64,000 bases of DNA from Planctomycetaceae bacterium (GCA_018699955.1 JABISG010000041.1:1-64000); one strand, 5' to 3'. Counted from the stretch's first letter, positions 27,011 to 39,343 are shown. Translations and numbers: made by a program. Notes: generated by a model from the sequence alone, not told the origin.

Positions 27011-27043
27011 TCCTCACCCCAACCCTCTCCCAGAGGGAGAGGG
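27011..27043. repeat. CCCTCTCCC/GGGAGAGGG hairpin repeat, copy 2
   Basis: Arms CCCTCTCCC (27023-27031) and GGGAGAGGG (27035-27043), 3-base loop, preceded by CCTCACCCC. This is the 22192 element in reverse orientation and lies between the FHA gene and the receiver-ATPase gene. Confidence 0.7.
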
Positions 27044-27059
27044 AGTAAGAACACAATTG

Positions 27060-27539
27060 TCAATCGTTGTCGTCGAGTGTCCATTTTTTGGATGTCGGTT
27101 GGTCGTCGTTGCGCGATGTCCACTTGAGTGTTGAGCCGGATTCGATTTCTTTTTGCAGGCCCGCTTTTTCCAACAGGCCCATCGCAAACGGATTCTCTTC
27201 CGGGGGAAGTTCATCGCCGATGGCTTCGTAGACGATTCGATAACGCAAATTGGCAATCGACAGCACGCTGTTCGGCTTCAGCCAGTGGGACTCGCAGCGG
27301 ACGCCATCGACTTTGATGCCGTTGGTGCTTTTGATTTCCCGGACGAACCAGAAGCCTTCCTTGAATTCCAAGCGGCAGTGCTCGCTTGAAACCGTCGCGA
27401 ACCGCAATGTGATATCGCAGCGGCTGCGTCGGCCGACGGTGAGTGAGGGTTTCAGCAGCGGGATGGGATCACCCCCGCCGCACGGCATCAGCCGGCCGAA
27501 TTGTGCGGATTTATGCGAATCGGGTTGCGATGCGCGCAC
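27060..27539 (-). pseudogene. Downstream half of a split tandem-FHA gene
   Basis: Codes for up to 159 residues with a full FHA domain: LTVGRRSRCDITL, VSSEHCRLEF and STNGIKVDG mark the phospho-Thr-binding loops, followed by a 50-residue polar tail. The frame continues without a break upstream from GTG 27539 back to the TAA at 27615-27617, which ends the other FHA half in exactly the same frame. No Shine-Dalgarno precedes GTG 27539 and no ATG exists in the 75-base joint. This half is therefore best read as the C-terminal part of one two-FHA gene interrupted by a stop, unless read-through or re-initiation occurs. Confidence 0.7.
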
Positions 27540-27614
27540 GGGAATTGGCTCGTTGGAAACGGCTGCCGGCGTGGAAGGTGCATCGTCGGCAAGAACGTAC
27601 CGAATGGAATAACG

Positions 27615-27872
27615 TTATTTCGCGAACGAGATGATGTCTTCGGGCTGTAGCGACATCTCACGACAGCGATCGCCGTTGACGGCGGTGCCGTTGCGGCTGC
27701 CCATGTCGCGAAGGTGCCATTGCGTGCCGTCGAAGCTGAGTTCGCAGTGTTTTGAGGAGACGCTGCGAGCGGCGATGGTCACATCGCAATCGTCCTGGCG
27801 TCCGACGATTATTCGCCGGAAGAACAGCGGGATCGGCGCACCACCGCCGCAGGGAGTCAACTCGCCGAGCAT
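27615..27872 (-). CDS. FHA domain protein, truncated by an in-frame TAA
   Basis: An 85-residue product with one FHA domain: PCGGGAPIPLFFRRIIVGR, 'VSSKHCELSF' and 'SRNGTAVNG'. It has a good AAGGGAG Shine-Dalgarno nine bases before the ATG. It stops within the last strand of the FHA fold: DIISFAK-TAA-RYSIRYVLAD aligns with the second domain's SVLSIANLRYRIVYEA, so the stop takes the place of one residue and the sequence after it still codes the strand. Two-FHA proteins of about 270 residues would result if the stop were absent. FHA domains bind phospho-Thr, matching the many Ser/Thr kinases of this phylum. Confidence 0.75.
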   Translation of the reverse strand: MLGELTPCGGGAPIPLFFRRIIVGRQDDCDVTIAARSVSSKHCELSFDGTQWHLRDMGSRNGTAVNGDRCREMSLQPEDIISFAK

Positions 27873-27931
27873 CGCGGTTCACTCCCTTCGGCAGTTAGAG
27901 GATGACGGTGCCGGTTGACTGTCATAGTGAC

Positions 27932-30748
<2,817 letters not shown>

Positions 30749-31121
30749 AGTGTGACCAGTCGAATTGAAGGGAATCGCGAAGTGAAAATGCTTCTTCAAT
30801 CTACCGGCTGTGCCGCTCGCAGGCAACGAAAAACTGGCTGGTTTCTCGCCGTAGCCTCTTCTCCGTCGCAATGCGACGGCTGGGTACGCGACGGACTTTG
30901 TAGCTATTTATCCGGTCAATCCGAAATTCGCACGAATTCACAGATGCGACGCCATGCGTCGCGGGCTTCTGCAACTTGTTCAGTCGCAGCTGTGGTGCAA
31001 TTGATCGGTATTGACCCAACAGCCGGTTTCGGTGTATTTCACGCTCTCCCATCCTCCCCTGCACTGCATTTTCCCGTCATTTCCCGCTCAATTCCGAGCG
31101 TCATAGACAGAATCGTCAATA
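30749..31121. other. Divergent spacer between hybrid kinase and glycosyl transferase
   Basis: About 370 bases with no supported gene; open frames here are read-through extensions of neighbours. It should contain both outward promoters. No strong boxes recognised. Confidence 0.5.
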
Positions 31122-32651
31122 ATGCCCGCCGATTTCCGACTGAGCGACGGGATGGATCACGTCTTCTGGCTCTTGTTCGGCCTGACGGCGCTTGCCCTCT
31201 CGACCAGCTATGCGTTTACCGCGATAGCCAAGCGATTGGCTCGGCGTTGGCGCATTCTCGATCATCCGGATGGCGTGAGAAAACTGCATACGCAAGCGAC
31301 TCCACTCATGGGCGGGGTCGCCATCTTTTGCTCGCTTCTCCTCACACTGCTCGTTGCCCGATCGACCGGAATTCTTTCGAGCCTTTTTTCCGCATGGGAC
31401 GATCGTACAGTCATCGGGCTGCTCTGCTCGGCAGGACTCTTCTGTCTCCTCGGACTCTACGACGACAAAAAGTCGATTCCCGCACGCTACAAATTTCTGG
31501 GACACATTGTCTGCAGCATTCCGTTTGCGGTCGCTGCGCAATCGATCCATTCGTTCCACTTCTTTGGTATCGAGCTGGAATTGGGAATGTGGAGTGTGGT
31601 TGCCACGATCTTCTGGCTGGTCGCCTGTGCAAACGCGATCAATCTGCTCGATGGACTCGACGGGTTGGCAACCGTCATCGGACTAACGACAACCGTCAGC
31701 GTCACGGCGATGGGCATGATCAACGGCCAGCTCGGAATTGTTGTGTGCGCTCTGATTTGCACTGCCAGTATCGCCGGTTTTCTACCTCACAATTGGCCGC
31801 CGGCGAAAATTTTTCTCGGTGATTCCGGTAGCCTGACAATTGGCTTTCTTGCCGGTGCTTTATCGATGGCAGCATCGTTCAAGTCGGCGGCCGGATTGAC
31901 GCTCGTTCTGCCGATCGTCTGTATGAGCATTCCGATTTTTGACACGACGCTTGCAATCCTACGACGAAAACTCCGCGGACGCAAAATGAGCGACGCCGAC
32001 CGAGAGCACATTCACCACCGGCTCCAAGACCGCGGTGACACTCGCTCCAGAATCGTCCTGACAATTGGAGCCCTCTCCCTTTTGATGGCGACAAGTTCGA
32101 TTGCATCGGTCTATTACAAGAACGACTGGATCGCCGCATTGGCGTGCGTTTCACTACTCGGCGTCGTCACGGCGAAGGGGTATTTCGGCAGCCAGGAAAT
32201 GCGTCTGCTCAGGCTCTACTGGCAAATTCTTGGCAGCGTCTTACAAGACGCACGCTGTTTACTGCGGTCTCGAATTCAAATTAGCGATCGGGACGAGAAC
32301 GAACCCGGCAACTGGCAGCAATCCTGGCAAGATGCCTGCAACTGGTTATCTGCGCATGACGGCGCCAGCATGACCTTCACCTTGAGTCAACCGGGGCAAA
32401 ATCAAGGGCGCGTGATCGCAAGTTGGAAATCAGAATCGACGCCTATTGAATCTCACACTTCCGACATGATCGAGTACTCGCGTCGGCTCGATTCCGACAG
32501 GATTGCGACGCTCGAAGCCGGTGGGGTCAATGTCACCCGACTCTCCAACTCCGTAGTGCTGTTCGAGTCGTTCGATTCGATCTGCCGTCAGTTTCCTGCT
32601 GATTCGTCGGTTGAAATCACGCCACATTTACAGGGCCGCCGGGCCGCTTGA
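31122..32651 (+). CDS. WecA/MraY-like polyprenyl-phosphate sugar-1-P transferase
   Basis: A 509-residue membrane enzyme of glycosyltransferase family 4. Visible motifs: 'GLYDDKKSIPARYKFLGHI' (DDxxxxxxxxK), 'NAINLLDGLDGLA', 'IFLGDSGSLTIGFLAG', and the WecA-type cytosolic HIHHRL ('DADREHIHHRLQDRG'). It would move GlcNAc-1-P or a related sugar phosphate from UDP to undecaprenyl phosphate, starting a surface glycan. About ten helices end near residue 360; a soluble tail of about 130 residues follows, which is not part of the usual ~350-residue enzyme. A short hairpin and T run after the stop suggests termination. The nucleotide-sugar cluster at 11-19 kb is a possible user. Confidence 0.93.
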   Translation: MPADFRLSDGMDHVFWLLFGLTALALSTSYAFTAIAKRLARRWRILDHPDGVRKLHTQATPLMGGVAIFCSLLLTLLVARSTGILSSLFSAWDDRTVIGLLCSAGLFCLLGLYDDKKSIPARYKFLGHIVCSIPFAVAAQSIHSFHFFGIELELGMWSVVATIFWLVACANAINLLDGLDGLATVIGLTTTVSVTAMGMINGQLGIVVCALICTASIAGFLPHNWPPAKIFLGDSGSLTIGFLAGALSMAASFKSAAGLTLVLPIVCMSIPIFDTTLAILRRKLRGRKMSDADREHIHHRLQDRGDTRSRIVLTIGALSLLMATSSIASVYYKNDWIAALACVSLLGVVTAKGYFGSQEMRLLRLYWQILGSVLQDARCLLRSRIQISDRDENEPGNWQQSWQDACNWLSAHDGASMTFTLSQPGQNQGRVIASWKSESTPIESHTSDMIEYSRRLDSDRIATLEAGGVNVTRLSNSVVLFESFDSICRQFPADSSVEITPHLQGRRAA

Positions 32652-32677
32652 CGAGCGGCTTATGCCGTCTGTTTTTT
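32643..32677 (+). terminator. Probable rho-independent terminator
   Basis: Overlapping stems GCCGCT-TGACG-AGCGGC (32643-32659) and CGGC-TTAT-GCCG (32656-32667) precede TCTGTTTTTT ending at 32677, directly after the transferase stop codon. Confidence 0.5.
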
Positions 32678-32762
32678 AAAATAATATTTCCGTTATTGGT
32701 GCCGCGACCAACGCTCAAACGAATTTTTACTGTTTAGGAAAAAGACAGCCGGGGGGCAACTT

Positions 32763-33524
32763 GTGAACGGTCTGACGCAAAGAATTGACGGTCCGGTGTC
32801 TGTCATCGGCGATGTGCATGGGCAAATTGAGATGCTCGTGGACATCATCGAACAACTCAGGCGACGTCCGGACTTTGAACAACGGTGGATCGTGTTTATC
32901 GGCGACTTCGTCGATCGCGGGGCCGATTCCAGTGGCGTGATGGATTTGGTCGTCGATCTGATGAACTCACACCGCCGATGCACGGCGATTGCCGGCAACC
33001 ATGAGCTGGCTATGGCGGCCGCCCTGGGATGGGTTCCGACGCCGGAATTCTGCAAATGGGACAAACGGTGGATCGATCATTACGATTCGGAACCGACGTT
33101 TGAATCGTACGGAGCAAGTCATGGGGACTTGGCCGGGTTGAACGCGGTTGTTCCGGAAGCACACAAGAGTCTTTTTGCACAATTGCCGTGGTGTGTCGAA
33201 CACCCGCAATTTCTCTTCGTGCATGCCGGACTCGATCCCAACATTCCCTTCGAAACCCAATTGCGAATCCTTCGACAACGGGATTTCTCGTTGACCCGCC
33301 CACCCTGGTTGTGTTCTAAATCGCTGGTCAGCTCCGATCCGCCGCGAGATTGTCGGACAACGGTTGTCTCGGGTCACGAGTTCGTCCCCGAGGTCCGATT
33401 CGCACCACGCCGGATCTTGCTTGACACAACGGGCGGCCGTCAGGGAAACATGAGTTGTGTGCTGCTCCCCGAGAAGCAGATCTTGGTTTCCTCCAGCCGC
33501 ACAGCGAGTCACACGAAAATGTGA
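32763..33524 (+). CDS. Metallophosphatase (PPP-type Ser/Thr phosphatase family)
   Basis: A 253-residue protein with the metal-binding set GDVHG (residue 16), GDFVDRG (47) and GNHE (77) and a later 'VVSGHEFVPE' His. This is the bacterial PrpA/ApaH-like metallophosphatase pattern; it could remove phosphate from Ser/Thr proteins or cleave dinucleotides. Starts with GTG after a G-rich but poor Shine-Dalgarno. The abundance of Ser/Thr kinase and FHA genes nearby makes protein phosphatase activity plausible but unproven. Confidence 0.85.
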   Translation: MNGLTQRIDGPVSVIGDVHGQIEMLVDIIEQLRRRPDFEQRWIVFIGDFVDRGADSSGVMDLVVDLMNSHRRCTAIAGNHELAMAAALGWVPTPEFCKWDKRWIDHYDSEPTFESYGASHGDLAGLNAVVPEAHKSLFAQLPWCVEHPQFLFVHAGLDPNIPFETQLRILRQRDFSLTRPPWLCSKSLVSSDPPRDCRTTVVSGHEFVPEVRFAPRRILLDTTGGRQGNMSCVLLPEKQILVSSSRTASHTKM

Positions 33525-33756
33525 TGCGCGCCGAGAGATTGCTCAACTTCCAACCTCGGAACATTGCAGCGAACTCTGATTCTTCTCGCGCCTGTGTTCC
33601 CGATTGAGGAACATTGGCCACGTGACAAGGGAAAGCCCCGTCACTGCCAGCGGCCCGACGCGTGCAATCCAGATCGCGTCGCTTGTCTTCTCGATGATGC
33701 GGCGCAATGATGGTTTAGAGGATTCAAACAGACAACCTTGCTACGTGGATCGAACG

Positions 33757-35232
33757 ATGAACCGACTATTTGTCTTTTTGCTTCTGCTGGTGTCACTTCC
33801 GGCGACCGATGCGTTTGCCGAACGGCCGAACATTCTCTGGATCATCGTCGATGACATGTCGGCCAATTTCTCCTGCTACGGAGAGAAAATGATTGAGACG
33901 CCGAACGTCGATGCGCTCGCAAAACGCGGCACGATGTTCACGCAGGCGTATGTCACGGCACCGGTTTGTTCGACGTGTCGTTCGGCATTCATCACCGGGA
34001 TGTATCAAACCAGCATTGGTGCGCATCACCATCGCAGTGGCCGCGGCAAGAAGAAGATTCATTTGCCGAAAGGTGTCCGGCCGATTCCTGAGCTGTTTCA
34101 GGAAGCCGGCTATTACACTTCGATCAGCGGTTGGCCTTTCAGAAAGGGCCGAATGGGAAAGACAGATTACAACTTCGAGTGGAACAAGGAGATGTACGAC
34201 GGCCCGGATTGGACGAAGCGGAAGAAAGGTCAGCCGTTCTTTGCGCAACTCCAAACACCGGGCGGCAAACTGCGCGGCGCGACGTTGGAGTCGTTTGAAA
34301 AAACGGGCAAGCGAGCCGAGGCACTCTTCGGAAGTCGCACGAAGCCGAAAGACGTCACGCTGCCGCCGTACTACCCGAACGACCCGGTGCTGTTAAAGGA
34401 TTGGGCCGCGTATCTCGATACCGTTCGTGAAACCGATCGGATGGTTGGTCAGGTGTTGGCAAAGTTGAAAGCCGATGGTGACCTCGACAACACGATCGTG
34501 CTGTTTATGACCGATCACGGCATCAGCCACGCCCGGGGCAAACAGTTCATGTACGAGGACGGACTGCACATCCCGCTGGTGATTGCCGGCCCCGAAATTG
34601 GCATCGGAAAGACCCGTGTCGATCTCGTCGAACACATCGACATTGCTGCGATTTCACTGGCAGCGGCAGGAATCGCAATTCCCAAATCGATGCAGGCAAA
34701 AGACGTCTTTGCCAAAGATTACCAAGTGCGCGATGCCGCCTACGCCGCCCGCGACCGCTGCGATGAAACGGTCGAACATTTGCGCAGCGTGCGAATGGGG
34801 AACTACAAGTACATTCGCAACTATCTCCACAATCGGCCGCATCTCCAACCCAACGCCTACAAGGACCACAAAGCGATTCTGATCGCGATCAAGAAAGCCG
34901 GTGCCGAAGGACGGCTCAATAAAGTTCAGGCGAGATTGCTCGCTCCGACTCGACCGCCCGAAGAACTGTACGATCTGGAGAAAGACCCGTTCGAGTTAAA
35001 CAATCTCGCCAAGTCGAATCTGCACAAACGCTGGATGACGACAATGAGAGCCAGCCTGAAGCAGTGGGAAACTTCAACCAACGATCACGGTCGAAAGCCG
35101 GAAACCGCCGAAATGTACGACAGCGACATGCAGGTCTACCTGGACACACTAAAGAAGAGACGGCCGGAACGCCTGCAGGAACTGAAGACGAATATCGCGC
35201 TGATGAAGAAATGGGCGGCCGAAGGGAAGTGA
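33757..35232 (+). CDS. Secreted sulfatase with unusual CSTCR active-site motif
   Basis: A 491-residue exported sulfatase: signal peptide to about residue 21 (ATDAFA-ER), then 'RPNILWIIVDDMSANFSCYG' with metal-binding Asp32/Asp33. The formylglycine site reads APVCSTCRSAFITGMYQ, with Cys71 to be oxidised and Arg75. The family consensus is C-x-P/A-x-R; here position three is Thr and position four is a second Cys. 'MTDHGISHARGKQ' supplies the later metal ligands. Planctomycete sulfatases desulfate marine or host polysaccharides. The ATG at 33757 places the signal peptide correctly; the frame is open from 33604. Confidence 0.92.
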   Translation: MNRLFVFLLLLVSLPATDAFAERPNILWIIVDDMSANFSCYGEKMIETPNVDALAKRGTMFTQAYVTAPVCSTCRSAFITGMYQTSIGAHHHRSGRGKKKIHLPKGVRPIPELFQEAGYYTSISGWPFRKGRMGKTDYNFEWNKEMYDGPDWTKRKKGQPFFAQLQTPGGKLRGATLESFEKTGKRAEALFGSRTKPKDVTLPPYYPNDPVLLKDWAAYLDTVRETDRMVGQVLAKLKADGDLDNTIVLFMTDHGISHARGKQFMYEDGLHIPLVIAGPEIGIGKTRVDLVEHIDIAAISLAAAGIAIPKSMQAKDVFAKDYQVRDAAYAARDRCDETVEHLRSVRMGNYKYIRNYLHNRPHLQPNAYKDHKAILIAIKKAGAEGRLNKVQARLLAPTRPPEELYDLEKDPFELNNLAKSNLHKRWMTTMRASLKQWETSTNDHGRKPETAEMYDSDMQVYLDTLKKRRPERLQELKTNIALMKKWAAEGK

Positions 35233-35258
35233 TGCTCGGTTGTGAGGACGCAATCACG

Positions 35259-36674
35259 TCATCCAACCAACTCGGGCATCGGGCGGTGATCGGCGACGAG
35301 GTATTGGGGGCGGCCGGCGAGGTCGGCGAATTGGGTTGTCGAGACATCGACTCCCATCCGATGATACAGCGAGGCGAAGACGTCGCGGAAGTGGACCGGG
35401 CGGTCCAGCGGCTCTTCACCCAAGCGGTTCGTCGATCCGATAACCTGTCCGCATTTCATGCCGCCGCCGGCCAGTAGTGCGCCGGCAACATTCGGCCAAT
35501 GGTCGCGGCCGGCGTTTGCGTTGATTTTCGGCGTCCGTCCGAATTCGCCCCAGGCGACGACTGCGATGTCATCCAGCAGGCCGCGCTCGCTCAAGTCGTC
35601 GATCAATGCCGACATCCCCAGGTCGAACAACGGCAGCGCACCGCGGGCTTCGGTGAAGTTGTCCTTGTGCCAGTCCCAGTTGTAATCGCCTTGCAACATG
35701 CGGCCGAACGGCCAGCGGCTGAATGCCAGCGTGACGCAGCGTGCGCCGGCTTCAATCACCCGCCGAGCCAGCAGAAACTGGTCGAGCATCGTCTTACCTT
35801 CGCGCTCGTTGGGATAACTTCCGTCGAGACCGTAACGGTTGCGACCGTCCTGATCTTCACGGCTGAGATCCAGTGCGTCGGCCAGTCGCGATGAAGTGAG
35901 CACCTCGAAGGCCCGCCGGTGAAACTCATCGATCCCGTCGGTGAACTCGCCACGATCCACCTCGCGGCGGAAGCGGTCGAAACTTCCCAACAACGTGCGG
36001 CGATCGGAAAGACGGCTGAGGCTGACATCGTTGAGGGTGATGTTACGGCGATCAACCGCTTTCACTTCAAACCCGGCATGGGCCGCGCCCAGGTAGCCGC
36101 CCTGTGTCGGTGCGGTGCGCATAATGAATCGTGCATCGGGATCGACCGGCACCAGATCGATGGCCGCGGGTACGCCCAGTGCGCGCTGCCCCAGGCTCTT
36201 GGAAAGAATCGACCCCATCGAAGGCCACCCCCCCGGCGGGTACCCGGCGATAATTGGCGAGGCAGGCATCGGCGGATGCGATTCCCAACCGGTGGTACAC
36301 CAATGGGTGTTGTGATCGTTGCGAAAACCGTTGAGCGAGCGGATGAGTGTGAGCTTGTCGGTCCGGGCGGCGAGACTTGGCATCAACTCGCAAATATCGA
36401 TGCCCGGCACTTTGGTGGCGATGGGCTGGAATTCGCCACGAATTTCCGACGGAGCATCCGGCTTCAGATCGTACATGTCCAGATGCGATGGACCGCCCGG
36501 CAGCACCACCATAATGATGCCTTTGGCGCGCCCCGCGGGACTGCCGCTTTCGGCTTCAGCCCGCAGGATATCGGGCAACGCCATCCCGCCGAGAGCCAAG
36601 CCGCCAATCTGCAGCCAACTGCGGCGGGACATGCCGTCACAAAACCGCGACCTCGCACCGGGAATGGTCAACAT
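35259..36674 (-). CDS. DUF1501 domain protein, complete
   Basis: A 471-residue member of the same family as the gene at 3-1058. It begins with a Tat-like leader (SRRSWLQIGGLALGGMALP) followed by GIIMVVLPGGPSHLDMYDLKPDAP-type text typical of DUF1501, and ends with 'VVAWGEFGRTPKINANAGRDHW'. The ATG at 36674 has AGGGG eight bases upstream; the in-frame TTG at 36680 does not. It converges on the sulfatase gene with only 26 bases between stop codons, an arrangement where both may act on the same exported substrate set. Catalytic role unknown. Confidence 0.92.
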   Translation of the reverse strand: MLTIPGARSRFCDGMSRRSWLQIGGLALGGMALPDILRAEAESGSPAGRAKGIIMVVLPGGPSHLDMYDLKPDAPSEIRGEFQPIATKVPGIDICELMPSLAARTDKLTLIRSLNGFRNDHNTHWCTTGWESHPPMPASPIIAGYPPGGWPSMGSILSKSLGQRALGVPAAIDLVPVDPDARFIMRTAPTQGGYLGAAHAGFEVKAVDRRNITLNDVSLSRLSDRRTLLGSFDRFRREVDRGEFTDGIDEFHRRAFEVLTSSRLADALDLSREDQDGRNRYGLDGSYPNEREGKTMLDQFLLARRVIEAGARCVTLAFSRWPFGRMLQGDYNWDWHKDNFTEARGALPLFDLGMSALIDDLSERGLLDDIAVVAWGEFGRTPKINANAGRDHWPNVAGALLAGGGMKCGQVIGSTNRLGEEPLDRPVHFRDVFASLYHRMGVDVSTTQFADLAGRPQYLVADHRPMPELVG

Positions 36675-37574
36675 GGTCAAAACCCCTGACGGCAGAATAA
36701 CGCATCGGACAACACTAATTTATCGAGTTTTATGAGCCGCTGCAACGCACTCTTTTCTTAGTGGAATCCAATTTATGCCTGATGGCGCGGCGGCCAGTTG
36801 GTTGGTGGCGAGTTTTCTGCGCAGCGACTGCATGCGGAAAGTGCATTCCGGCGGGTCACTCTGCGTGGATGAAATACATCCTCATGCTGCATCTGACAAC
36901 TACGACAGGGGTTGCGCCATACCGACCCAATATTTACGGACTCCGGCACGCGGTTTGCCAGTGAGTCGTAGCAACAGGAATCGGGCGATGGTTTCAGTCG
37001 TTTCAAGAATTGGAACGGGCTGCCGATCTCAATCTTGCCTCGTCCCCGTTTTCTGAACGAACAAGGTATTCTGACCGAGCGAGAAATTAAGTTGGCCGGA
37101 GGTGTAGCCGGTGTGAGGTCTGTGACTTCATGCCGGGCGAGCGCCTATGCTTCCGGCCAGCTTTTTCGTTCTATGGGGTCGGAATGCCCATCATTTGCCG
37201 TGCCACACACGGCGCGGTCTGCGTGACAGACGTCGTCAATACTGACAGTGTGTTGATGAATCTCTCGCTCCGGCCCGTTCTGGTGATCGGAGTGTAGTCG
37301 CCTCCGTGAAAACGCTGATCAATGAATCTGCCGTTTCCGGGACTGCAATATCGGCAGAACTGGAACGATCGGCAGAGAATCACAACCTTCGGCCAGTTAG
37401 AGCGGTGGCGGCCCAAATCCCCCCGCGTATTTGCACTCAAACGCCTCGGCTGTCGCCGTACTGGCGGCAAGTGGTGAGCTACTTTTACGGTGCACCCTAT
37501 GGTTTCTCCAGCACGACAGGAATTGCCAAACAAACAGATGCGAATTCTTACCGACGCTTATTTGAGGTTTCGTG
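36675..37574. other. 900-base region without recognised genes
   Basis: The largest gap in the window. All open frames are under 125 codons, overlap one another and lack ribosome sites. An AT-rich block near 36700-36735 may hold the DUF1501 promoter. No tRNA or known RNA was recognised; an unrecognised small gene or RNA cannot be excluded. Confidence 0.5.
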
Positions 37575-38471
37575 ATGAACGAGAACATGAACCCGGTTAT
37601 TGCCGATGACTCGGCAATCGATCATCGCAAGAAGATTGCCGAGATGCACATTCTGATTGTTGAGGATACTCCAGCGATTCAGAAGTTGCTGACGCATATA
37701 CTGCGTCGAACCGGTGCGCAAGTGACAGGGACTGTGAACGGACAAGAGGCCGTCGATGCTGCGCTCGCCGACACTGATGCCCGCTTCGATGCCGTACTGA
37801 TGGACATGCAGATGCCCGTTCTCGACGGCTACGCGGCAACGCGGGAACTTCGCGCCCGCGGATTTGATCGTCCTATTATTGCGCTGACTGCCCATGCGAT
37901 GACGGGTGATCGCGAAAAATGTCTGGCAGCGGGATGCAATGACTACACGACGAAACCAATCGACCTGAAATGCCTGATCGAAATGATCGAACAGAATCAG
38001 GCTCGCTGGGCGCAGCAAGAAACATCGCCAGCTTTCTGCGATCGTGTTGAGGCGATTCGCCAGCCGGAGACAACACAACAAACATCGGATTTCAAACACC
38101 TCGACGTCGATGCCGCCATGCAACGGCTGGACGGCGATGAGCAACTCTTCGTCGAGATGATCGGGTCGTTTCTGACGTTTCAGCCGGAAATGTTCTCGGC
38201 CGTCGTCGGTGCCATGGAAAGTGCTGACGCTCCAGAATTGCGACGCAACGCCCACGGGCTGAAAGGGGCGCTGTCGGATTTCACATCGTCGCTCCCATTT
38301 GAAACAGCACGAACTCTCGAAGACCTTGCGGCCAACGACTGCTTGTCTGAGGTCGATGATGTGGCGATGGCGCTGAAATCGCAGGTTGACGAACTGTGTG
38401 GTGAATTGAAACAGTACCTTGCTTCAGTTCCTCCCCAGCAAGAGACGGCCATTCCCATTTCAGCCGTTTGA
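37575..38471 (+). CDS. Receiver-HPt phosphorelay protein
   Basis: A 298-residue protein with a receiver domain (about 25-145; VEDTPAIQ acidic residues, phospho-acceptor Asp in VLMDMQMPVLDG, 'ALTAHAM', Lys in TTKPIDL) and a C-terminal HPt domain with phosphorylatable His in NAHGLKGAL. It can both accept and pass on phosphate, like the tail of a hybrid kinase without the kinase. ATG 37575 follows GAGG at seven bases; a GTG directly before it is also in frame. It heads a plus-strand pair that runs toward the che genes, suggesting a branch or phosphate sink of that pathway. Confidence 0.9.
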   Translation: MNENMNPVIADDSAIDHRKKIAEMHILIVEDTPAIQKLLTHILRRTGAQVTGTVNGQEAVDAALADTDARFDAVLMDMQMPVLDGYAATRELRARGFDRPIIALTAHAMTGDREKCLAAGCNDYTTKPIDLKCLIEMIEQNQARWAQQETSPAFCDRVEAIRQPETTQQTSDFKHLDVDAAMQRLDGDEQLFVEMIGSFLTFQPEMFSAVVGAMESADAPELRRNAHGLKGALSDFTSSLPFETARTLEDLAANDCLSEVDDVAMALKSQVDELCGELKQYLASVPPQQETAIPISAV

Positions 38472-38615
38472 CTGTGACGAGAGACTGACACCAATCCAAA
38501 ACAGGCAAGATTTCGATCGGCATCCAACTTCTCGGCATGCTGCAAGCAAGCTGCCGAAAACTTCGATGACCGATACAAGTCACAATTTTGATCTCATTCC
38601 CGGAAATTGACTGAC

Positions 38616-39188
38616 ATGAATATCCTGGTAGTCGATGATATTGGTTATTCTCGCCATAACCTCGCAATGGTGCTGACACGCCTCGGCCACCATGTACTCC
38701 AAGCTGAAAGTGGAGATGCGGGACTGTCGATTCTTCGTCAGGACTCGACGGTCGATGTCGTGATTACGGATCTCATCATGGGTGATATGGACGGCGTTGA
38801 CTTCTTCATTAATGCCAAGCGGCTGCAACGCGTCGATGATCAAGGAAAGGCCTTCTTCCCCTCGTTTGTCCTGCTCACGAGCGCACAACCCGGTCGCCCC
38901 GCGGCGACACAATCGATCCTCAATCGACTGAAGTTGGCATCGGAAATAGGATTTTCGAAAATCCTGTTTAAGCCAATCAATCCCAAGGCCATCGAGGAAA
39001 CGCTCAACGAACTGCGATCGGGCAAGACGGAACCAGGTGTGGACGTCATCCCGTTGATTGGGCATTTGGAGACTGTCACTCAGAAATTGATCCGTGAAGG
39101 CAACTTCGAGGACGCCGAAAAACTGCGGCGCAGTTTGCAGGAGCAGTTGCACGTACTGGAGCAAGCCGCAGTTCTAGTGGAATCGTAG
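38616..39188 (+). CDS. CheY-like receiver with helical C-terminal segment
   Basis: A 190-residue protein whose first 125 residues form a receiver: NILVVDDIGYSRHN, phospho-acceptor in VITDLIMGDMDG, 'LLTSAQPG' and Lys in ILFKPINP. The receiver is slightly expanded between strands 3 and 4. The last 50 residues are a charged helix ('EGNFEDAEKLRRSLQEQLHVL'), perhaps for dimer or partner binding; there is no DNA-binding domain. ATG 38616 is preferred over the in-frame TTG 38607. It follows the receiver-HPt gene and converges on cheR. Confidence 0.88.
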   Translation: MNILVVDDIGYSRHNLAMVLTRLGHHVLQAESGDAGLSILRQDSTVDVVITDLIMGDMDGVDFFINAKRLQRVDDQGKAFFPSFVLLTSAQPGRPAATQSILNRLKLASEIGFSKILFKPINPKAIEETLNELRSGKTEPGVDVIPLIGHLETVTQKLIREGNFEDAEKLRRSLQEQLHVLEQAAVLVES

Positions 39189-39321
39189 AGCGAGTCGGCG
39201 ACCGGCGCGCTCAGCCACGCTTAACGTCAGTGAAGCGGAACGGCAGAACGCAAATCGGATTGTTCGACAATTTGCTGAGTCCAAGCGAAGGCCAGAACGA
39301 TTCGCACTGCCCGACCGGGAG

Positions 39322-39343
39322 GGTTCCGTTGTTTCCCGGAACC
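39322..39343. terminator. Candidate hairpin between converging genes
   Basis: GGTTCCG (39322-39328) and CGGAACC (39337-39343) pair around an 8-base loop in the gap between the plus-strand receiver gene and the 3' end of cheR. There is no clear T run. Confidence 0.3.
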
